Source of the DNA: CAWEQO01 sp963811225
GTDB lineage: Bacteria; Chloroflexota; Anaerolineae; Anaerolineales; Anaerolineaceae
Assembly: GCA_963811225.1 (NCBI GenBank)
Contig: CAWEQO010000011.1
Span: 124,001-188,000, forward strand
DNA length: 64,000 bases
Reading direction: 5' to 3'
The notes beneath the pieces are model-generated. The model was given only the letters and a program-made list of their open reading frames with translations. It was not told the DNA's origin and ran no database searches. Positions 58,727 through 64,000 of this stretch are shown piece by piece; the stretch's first letter is position 1; each line of letters opens with the position of its first letter. The position numbers and the translations under genes are program-made.

Positions 58727-60244
58727 ATGATTTTCCTTGCGGCGCTCCCCATCCTATCCGTACTGATTCTAATGATCCTGCTGCACTGGACCGGGCAGCG
58801 GGCCGGGTTCGCCGGCTGGCTGGTGGGGCTGGCGGTGGGGGCGCTGGCGTTTGGCCTGACGCCGCAGGTGCTGCTGATCTCGCAGCTCAAAGGGCTGTAC
58901 CTGTCGTTTGTGGTGCTGTTCGTCCTGTGGCCGGCGCTGCTGCTGTACAACCTGGTCAACCAGGCCGGGGGCATCCGGGCAGTCTCGAACTCGCTGGCGC
59001 GGGCACTGCCTGCGCGCGGCTTGCTGTTGTTGGCGCTGGCCTGGGCCTTCAGCGGGATGCTGGAGGGATTGGCAGGCTTTGGCATCCCGGTGGCGATTGT
59101 CGCGCCGATGCTGGTAGGGCTGGGCATCGAACCGGTGGCGGCGGTGGCAGCCGTTGCGGTGGGGCACTCGTGGTCGGTCACGTTCGGCGACATGGGCGTG
59201 ATCCTCAGCACGCTGGCGGCGCTGGTCAAGCTGGATGCGAGCGAAGTGATCCCGCTGGCGGCGCTGCTGCTGGGCTTTGCCACGATCGCCTGCGGCCTGG
59301 GCGCGGCGCTGCTTTTAAAGCAGGGTAAGCATTGGAAGCTGATCGTGGGAGTGGGGGTTTTCATCTCACTGGTGCAGTATGGACTGGCAGTGATCGGGCT
59401 GGCGCCGCTTTCGGCATTTGGGGCCGGGCTGGCGGGCGTGCTGTTGATCCTGCTGCTTGGGCGGGGGCGCGCGGAAGCGCCCTTGACGGGAGCGCTGCCG
59501 CTTCCATTGGAACGCAGCCAGCTGCGCGGCGCCTTCGCCAGTTACGGCGGCGTGTCGCTGCTGATGGGCGCGCTGTACCTGATCCGCCCGCTGCAGGCGT
59601 CGGCCTCGCAGGCGGCGCTGGCGCTGCGCTATTCGGGCGTGGTCACGGCGGGCGGCTTCACCACGCCGGAGTCAGTGCAGGTCTTCCGCCCGCTGCTGCA
59701 CCCCGGCAGCATCATCCTCCTGGCAGCGGCCATCAGCGTGTTCGGGCTGCGGCGGATGTGCGTGCTGCAGCCGGGCGGGGCGCAGGCCGCGCTGCGGGCC
59801 ACCGTGCGATCGGGGCTGCCGACCAGCGTGGGGATTGTGGCGATGGTGGGGCTGTCGGCCTTGATGGACCATACGGGCATGACGCTGCTGCTGGCGCAGG
59901 CTCTTTCGGGAATGATGGGGCGTGCGTACCCGCTGGTGTCGCCGCTGGTGGGCATGTTGGGGGCCTTTGCCACCGGCAGCAACAACAACTCGAACGTGCT
60001 GTTCGCCACGCTGCAGCAGAACGCGGCGCTGATCCTGGGGATCGACCAGCGCCTGCTGATCGCAGCGCAGACCACGGGCGGCTCACTGGGCAGCATGATC
60101 GCCCCGGCCAAGATCCTGGTGGGCTGCAGCACGGTCGGACTGGTCAAGCGCGAAGGGGAGGCGCTGCGGCTGACACTGCCATACGGCATCGCCATTGGCC
60201 TGGGAGCAGGATTGCTGGCGCTCGTGCTGGCAAATGTGGTATAA
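58727..60244 (+). CDS. lctP: L-lactate permease (LctP family)
   Basis: A membrane protein of 505 residues with about 13 helices. The family motifs are GMLEGLAGFGIPVAIVAPML in the first half, then VAVGHSWSVTFGDMGVILST and the late ATGSNNNSNVLFATLQQNA and GGSLGSMIAPAKILVGCST. Takes up L-/D-lactate or glycolate with protons. An in-frame ATG at 58673 lies inside the hairpin arm and would add 18 residues that only translate the hairpin, so the ATG at 58727 is preferred. No lactate dehydrogenase gene is adjacent. Confidence 0.93.
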   Translation: MIFLAALPILSVLILMILLHWTGQRAGFAGWLVGLAVGALAFGLTPQVLLISQLKGLYLSFVVLFVLWPALLLYNLVNQAGGIRAVSNSLARALPARGLLLLALAWAFSGMLEGLAGFGIPVAIVAPMLVGLGIEPVAAVAAVAVGHSWSVTFGDMGVILSTLAALVKLDASEVIPLAALLLGFATIACGLGAALLLKQGKHWKLIVGVGVFISLVQYGLAVIGLAPLSAFGAGLAGVLLILLLGRGRAEAPLTGALPLPLERSQLRGAFASYGGVSLLMGALYLIRPLQASASQAALALRYSGVVTAGGFTTPESVQVFRPLLHPGSIILLAAAISVFGLRRMCVLQPGGAQAALRATVRSGLPTSVGIVAMVGLSALMDHTGMTLLLAQALSGMMGRAYPLVSPLVGMLGAFATGSNNNSNVLFATLQQNAALILGIDQRLLIAAQTTGGSLGSMIAPAKILVGCSTVGLVKREGEALRLTLPYGIAIGLGAGLLALVLANVV

Positions 60245-60257
60245 ACGAGTGAAATGG

Positions 60258-60325
60258 TCAGGAAAATTTTCCTTGTAGTTTTCTGTCAACTGGATTGACA
60301 AAAAACTACAAGGAAAATTTTCTGA
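60258..60325 (+). terminator. Long AT-rich hairpin (about 31-bp arms) after lctP
   Basis: 60258-60289 and 60295-60325 are inverted copies with one mismatch and one indel (core AAAATTTTCCTTGTAGTTTT), with a 5-base loop. It ends 24 bases before the next MFS start. Confidence 0.7.
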
Positions 60326-60349
60326 TCGACAGAAAGGATCGACACACTT

Positions 60350-61573
60350 ATGCCAGTTCCCCCACAAGCCGCCGTAGAAACCGTGGGCGGCGCCATCGAC
60401 ATCACAACCGAAGAGAATAGGGTGGCCGACTTCCAGGCCGGGCGGGTCGCCACGGTGGCAGCCGGACACGCCATCAACGACACCACCATGGCGTTCCTCT
60501 CGCCGCTGCTGCCGCTGCTGATCGAGACGCTCTCTATCGGCAAGGCGCAGGCCGGGCTGCTGAGCGTGTTCACCCAGGCGCCGTCGCTGCTGCAGCCGGT
60601 GATCGGGCACATTGCCGGGCGCAAGAGCCTGCGCTACGTGGTTATCCTGGCGCCGGCAGTGACGGCCACGTTGATGAGCCTGATGGGACTGGCGACCAGT
60701 TACCTGGCGCTGGCGTTTTTGCTGCTATTGGCAGGTGTCAGCTCGGCCAGCCTGCACGCCACCGGCCCGGTGCTGGCGGGCAACCTGTCGGGCAGCCGGC
60801 TGGGGCGCGGCATGAGCTTTTGGATGGTGGGCGGCGAGCTGGGGCGGACGATCGGACCGCTGATCATCGTCACGGCGCTGAACTACGTCAGCCTGCGCGG
60901 CACGGCCTGGCTGGCGCTGTTGGGGCTGGCAGCTTCGCTCGCGCTGTACTTGGGGCTGCGTAAGGTACCCGACCAGGCGCAGGACACAAACGGGGCAGAA
61001 CCCTTCTGGCGGGCGGTGCGGCACATGGGCCCGTTGATGGTGCCGATGGGCGGATTCATTCTGCTGCGGGCGTTCCTGGCGTTTGGGATGCCGGTGTTCC
61101 TGCCGACCTATTTGACCGAAGCGGGCGACAGCCTGTGGCTGGCCGGGGCGTCGCTGTCGGTGATGGAAGCGGCGGGCGTGGTGGGCGCTCTGGTCGGTGG
61201 CTCGATGAGCGACCGGGTGGGGCGCCGGCCGATCCTGCTGCTGACGCAGCTGCTCTCGCCGCTGCTGATGCTGGCGTTCTTGCAGGTGGGCGGGACCGCG
61301 CGTCTGGGCGTGCTGCTGGTGTACGGCTTCGTGCAGCTGTCGATGATGCCGGTGATCATGGCAACCGTGCAGGAGCAGTTCCCGGAAAACCGGGCGCTGG
61401 CGAACGGGGTGTTCATGGCGATCAACTTCGCCAGCCAGGCGACGGCCTCGCTGACCATCGGCATCCTTGGGCAGGCGTTCAGCCTGGGCACGGCTTTCAC
61501 CGTGGCGTCGATTCTGGCGTTGTGCGGGCTGCCGGTGGTGTTCTTGCTGCCAAGGGATGCGAAGAGGGCCTAG
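60350..61573 (+). CDS. MFS transporter, fosmidomycin-resistance (Fsr)-like
   Basis: A protein of 407 residues, 12 helices. N-terminal AAGHAINDTTMAFLSPLLPLL is the Fsr-type signature (H-x-x-N/D-D). Inverted-topology motifs include LHATGPVLAGNLSGSRLGRG and the C-half motif-A copy GGSMSDRVGRRPILLL. Family members export fosmidomycin or sugars/ arabinose-type compounds; cargo unknown. Its own start is weakly preceded by AAAGGATC. The transcript probably ends at the imperfect purine/pyrimidine hairpin that follows. Confidence 0.85.
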   Translation: MPVPPQAAVETVGGAIDITTEENRVADFQAGRVATVAAGHAINDTTMAFLSPLLPLLIETLSIGKAQAGLLSVFTQAPSLLQPVIGHIAGRKSLRYVVILAPAVTATLMSLMGLATSYLALAFLLLLAGVSSASLHATGPVLAGNLSGSRLGRGMSFWMVGGELGRTIGPLIIVTALNYVSLRGTAWLALLGLAASLALYLGLRKVPDQAQDTNGAEPFWRAVRHMGPLMVPMGGFILLRAFLAFGMPVFLPTYLTEAGDSLWLAGASLSVMEAAGVVGALVGGSMSDRVGRRPILLLTQLLSPLLMLAFLQVGGTARLGVLLVYGFVQLSMMPVIMATVQEQFPENRALANGVFMAINFASQATASLTIGILGQAFSLGTAFTVASILALCGLPVVFLLPRDAKRA

Positions 61574-61579
61574 AAAAAT

Positions 61580-61665
61580 AGAAAACAGAGAGCAGAAGAC
61601 AGAGAGCAGAGAGCAGGCTGATGCTTTGGCTGCCCTCTGTTCTCTGCTGTCTGTTCCCTTCTTTT
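61580..61665 (+). terminator. Imperfect purine/pyrimidine hairpin with T-run
   Basis: AGACAGAGAGCAGAGAGCA pairs imperfectly with TGCCCTCTGTTCTCTGCTG and the following TCTGTT, ending CTTCTTTTT. The left arm belongs to the AGAG-rich tract family seen at several gene ends in this window. Confidence 0.6.
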
Positions 61666-61714
61666 TAGGAACATGGTATGCTTTTTGCACGTTGTATGGG
61701 TAGAGGTGAAGGAT

Positions 61715-62245
61715 ATGCAAATGGCGCTGATTACTGTTTTGATCGGATTAGCCCTGCTGGCAGCCGGGAGGAAGCTGTTCTGGCTGTTCGTGGGGGTGGT
61801 CGGTTTTGCGCTGGGGTATAACCTGGGTATGCAGGTCTCGACGCAGTACCTGCACGGGGGTGGGCAGACGGCGGTGCTGGTGTTCGCAGGCGCCCTGGCA
61901 GTGGCGGGGGCGCTGCTGGCGGTGTTCGTGGAGAAGCTGGCGGTCAGCGCGGCAGGCTTCTTATTCGGCGGGTACCTGGCCATCCAGGCCATCGGCCACC
62001 CAGAGGCGGGCATCAATCTGCCGCTGCTGGCGCTGTTCGTGGCGGGCGGGATCGTGGGTGCGCTGCTGGTGGCGCTGGTGTTCAATTGGGCGCTGATCAT
62101 CCTGACCTCGCTGACCGGCTCGCTGATGGTACTCTCGGATTTGCCGGTGCGCAACACACTCGGCACGGTTCTGTTCATCGCCCTGGCTGTGGTGGGGATG
62201 GCGATCCAGTTGGGGTTGACGAGGCATATCAAAAGACTCGGTTAA
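61715..62245 (+). CDS. Membrane protein with DUF4203-like fold
   Basis: A protein of 176 residues, six to seven short hydrophobic helices with Gly-rich turns (FWLFVGVVGFALGYNLGMQ, SAAGFLFGGYLAIQAIG, GALLVALVFNWALIIL), like TMEM198/DUF4203 proteins. The ATG at 61715 is placed by AGAGGTG with 8-base spacing; an ATG two codons later is possible. Function unknown. Followed by a perfect 29-bp hairpin. Confidence 0.75.
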   Translation: MQMALITVLIGLALLAAGRKLFWLFVGVVGFALGYNLGMQVSTQYLHGGGQTAVLVFAGALAVAGALLAVFVEKLAVSAAGFLFGGYLAIQAIGHPEAGINLPLLALFVAGGIVGALLVALVFNWALIILTSLTGSLMVLSDLPVRNTLGTVLFIALAVVGMAIQLGLTRHIKRLG

Positions 62246-62251
62246 GAGTCT

Positions 62252-62318
62252 AGAGATTAGAAAACAGTCCTCAGGATGGGTGGTAATCGCCCATCCTGAG
62301 GACTGTTTTCTAATCTCT
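62252..62318. terminator. Perfect 29-bp hairpin
   Basis: 62252-62280 and 62290-62318 are exact complements with a 9-base loop (core AAAACAGTCCTCAGGATGGG). It is one of the longest perfect stems in the window. Confidence 0.75.
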
Positions 62319-62408
62319 GATCCTTGAATCCCCGCCCCAATTATTCTATAATTAGACATAGATTATCCGATTTACTGGTTTTTAGAGGGGGAAGGGCAGG
62401 CAAGGTAA

Positions 62409-63254
62409 ATGACCCAAGAGCAAATTCAAATCGGACGTTCAGTGCAGGAGCAATCCCACCGGGCCGAGGCGGCACGCCTCATCAAGGATGGCGGCGTGGT
62501 CGGGCAGTTCGTGCGTGGGGTATGTATCCTGTGGATCGATGCGGAGAACCGCGCAGCGGCAGACCGGATCTACGAAATCAAAGGAGCCAAACGCCTCGGG
62601 CGGCCGTTCAGCGTGCTGCTGGAGACCCACAGCTTTATCAGCATCCTGGATGGGGCAGTAGTCCATCCCGATCTGCACCCATTCTTCTTCGATCCGGATG
62701 AGTTGGAGGACCGCCTGGGGGCGCTGTGCATGATCCGGGCGCCCATCCGCAGGGACGTGGCACGGAAACTGCCGGAGTACACCTACACGGAGAGCGAGGA
62801 CGGCACCTGTTGGGTGCAGACCTGGGTGCCCTGCGGGCACAAGCCCGGGCGGCAAATACTGGAGGAAATGTGGTCGATTGGGATGCGGCTGCCGGGCGTG
62901 ACCTCGATGAACGTCAGCGGCGAGCCGGAAATTGTGGAGCAAGGGGATGGGATGGCGTTCTGCGAGCAGCACGAAGTACCGCTCTTCCTGGAGGATCAGC
63001 TGGATACGGGCAGGGTGCGCGGTTCTTTTCCGATCATTTCCATCGACGCCGATGGCGTACATCTGGTGCGCTCGGGTCACTTTCCCCCGTACATCTTCAA
63101 ATATTTACTGGACGGGACCGAGATCGACCTGTCGCAGGTGCGCCAACCCAAGTATCCGATTGTGAACACGCACTCGGAAGAGACGGCCCGGCGATTACCG
63201 GCAGCGCAGATCCGCCGGGAGATCCTGGAGATGCTGGACGGGGAGATGCCCTGA
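62409..63254 (+). CDS. Divergent YrdC/Sua5-domain protein
   Basis: A protein of 281 residues. AARLIKDGGVVGQFVRGVCI followed by AADRIYEIKGAKRLGRPFSV has the layout of the YrdC RNA-binding fold (Gly-Gly-x-Val, then K-G-x-x-R/K-x-x-P). The usual PTDTVYGL threonyl-adenylate segment is replaced by FVRGVCILWI. Later words RLPGVTSMNVSGEPEIVE match the YrdC 'T-S-A/M-N-x-S-G-E' strand. Canonical enzymes form threonylcarbamoyl-AMP for tRNA t6A. The altered active-site strand argues for a different substrate or a paralogue. The start lies behind GGCAGGCAAGGTAA. Confidence 0.72.
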   Translation: MTQEQIQIGRSVQEQSHRAEAARLIKDGGVVGQFVRGVCILWIDAENRAAADRIYEIKGAKRLGRPFSVLLETHSFISILDGAVVHPDLHPFFFDPDELEDRLGALCMIRAPIRRDVARKLPEYTYTESEDGTCWVQTWVPCGHKPGRQILEEMWSIGMRLPGVTSMNVSGEPEIVEQGDGMAFCEQHEVPLFLEDQLDTGRVRGSFPIISIDADGVHLVRSGHFPPYIFKYLLDGTEIDLSQVRQPKYPIVNTHSEETARRLPAAQIRREILEMLDGEMP

Positions 63255-63311
63255 CACAAAGACCTTCCCCTGGCAGTCGATACCCGAGTCAACAGACACA
63301 AATTTTTCGCC

Positions 63312-63317
63312 TATAAT
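63312..63317 (+). promoter_or_regulatory. TATAAT box before the epimerase gene
   Basis: A consensus -10, 66 bases before the start codon. TCAACA at 63289-63294 could be a poor -35 at 17-base spacing. Confidence 0.4.
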
Positions 63318-63383
63318 GAAGCTTGAATAACATCCTGCGGAACACTCGCCGTGTCCGCAGCACAACGCTCAAGGGGTATGAAA

Positions 63384-64000
63384 ATGCGTGTTTTGATCCT
63401 GGGGGGAACGAAGTTTTTGGGACGGTGGCTGGTCAGTGAGCTGCTGGCACGCGGCCACGAGATCACCTTGTTCAATCGCGGCTTGACCAACCCGCAGCTA
63501 TTTCCACAAGTCATACAAATCCATGGAGACCGCACACGGGACCTATCGGCGCTGGCCGATGGGCGCTGGGACGCGGTGATCGACACCAGCGGGTATGCGC
63601 CCTCGGTAGTGCGCCGCTCGGCGGAGACACTGTCCAAAGCCGTGGAGCGGTATGTCTTCATCTCGACCATCTCGGTGTATGCCGACGTGAGCATGCCCGG
63701 AGTGGATGAGGGGGCCATGCTGGCGATGCTGGCGCCGGACAACCAGACCGAAGAGGTGAACGACGAAACGTACGGTGCGCTGAAGGCGCGCTGCGAGCAA
63801 GTCGTCCAGCAAGCCGCGCCGGGGCGAGCGCTGATTGTGCGGCCGGGGCTGATTGTGGGTCCCTACGACCCCAGCGACCGCTTCACCTACTGGCCGCATC
63901 GGGTGGCCCTGGGCGGCGAAGTGCTGGCGCCCGGACGCCCCGAGCGGTTGATCCAGTTCATCGACGTGCGCGATCTGACCGACTGGATTGTGGACATGGT
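63384..64000 (+). CDS. NAD-dependent epimerase/dehydratase (3' end outside window)
   Basis: The 205 visible residues form an extended short-chain dehydrogenase Rossmann fold: VLILGGTKFLGRWLVSELLARGH (G-x-x-x-x-L-G nucleotide site), DAVIDTSGYAP and FISTISVYAD. The Y-x-x-x-K catalytic pair appears as ETYGALKARCE. The subgroup resembles chloroplast stem-loop-binding/CSP41-like and SDR_a-type reductases of Anaerolineae. The ATG at 63384 has 7-base spacing to AAGGGG; the ATG at 63378 is too close. The gene is cut by the window edge. Confidence 0.87.
   Translation, partial: MRVLILGGTKFLGRWLVSELLARGHEITLFNRGLTNPQLFPQVIQIHGDRTRDLSALADGRWDAVIDTSGYAPSVVRRSAETLSKAVERYVFISTISVYADVSMPGVDEGAMLAMLAPDNQTEEVNDETYGALKARCEQVVQQAAPGRALIVRPGLIVGPYDPSDRFTYWPHRVALGGEVLAPGRPERLIQFIDVRDLTDWIVDM

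Noticed and set aside
1..64000. tRNA, rRNA, replication origin or prophage signatures
   Set aside because: No cloverleaf, rRNA core sequence, DnaA-box cluster or phage structural gene was seen in the intergenic regions.

Overview
The window looks like a GC-rich chromosomal segment of a heterotrophic Chloroflexota bacterium, probably class Anaerolineae. The grounds are the mix of genes: many sugar-catabolic enzymes, tandem FHA/FtsW/PBP genes, cobalamin-dependent MerR-type regulators beside carotenoid genes, an aldehyde:ferredoxin oxidoreductase, and many MFS carriers. This is inference; there is no rRNA or tRNA here to confirm it.

Layout. 1-3580: phosphosugar cluster (SIS isomerase, PfkB kinase, HAD phosphatase, UroD/MtaA-like protein). 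3651-8348: VOC dioxygenase, MFS carrier, a tnpB relic, a DUF421 membrane protein and an M24 peptidase. 8479-15498: small membrane proteins, a ferritin-like/VIT1 iron exporter, GNAT enzymes, an APH-like phosphotransferase, a 2-TM channel-like protein, a drug-type MFS carrier, a REP-like repeat element and a CMP-kinase-like protein. 15590-17695: GH3 glycosidase. 17879-22943: minus-strand operon FHA, FhaA-like, FHA, FtsW/RodA, class B PBP. It matches the order of the actinobacterial fhaA-fhaB-rodA-pbpA locus but has no Ser/Thr kinase or phosphatase gene here. 23091-28124: TetR regulator divergent from a two-ATPase ABC exporter whose permease carries an in-frame TAG. 28189-34130: two paralogous small proteins, CorA, a frameshifted tungsten AOR, a membrane protein behind a possible attenuator, an M48 protease and a GNAT.

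34328-45689 is a carbohydrate island. It holds a GH3 relic, a LacI regulator, a sugar ABC importer (binding protein and two permeases, no ATPase), a GH78 alpha-L-rhamnosidase, a fatty-acid hydroxylase, a TauE-type exporter and a GH63/37-like glycosidase. 45728-53123 holds a frameshifted polyol dehydrogenase fused to a C_GCAxxG_C_C redox domain, an MFS carrier, a complete insertion sequence (17-bp inverted repeats, 9-bp target duplication) and a GH3 beta-glucosidase with an inserted PA14 domain. 53881-58636 holds two CarH/LitR-like B12-binding MerR regulators (the first frameshifted) followed by crtI and crtB, which suggests B12/light control of carotenoid synthesis. 58727 to the end holds an L-lactate permease, an MFS carrier, a DUF4203-like membrane protein, a YrdC-like protein and a partial NAD-dependent epimerase.

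Two genome-scale oddities run through the window. Intergenic regions hold many exceptionally long and almost perfect inverted repeats (15-30 bp arms), most of unrelated sequence and some not in terminator positions. Several otherwise intact genes are broken by a single lesion: three apparent one-base insertions and one amber codon. Either the assembly has errors or the strain is losing these genes.
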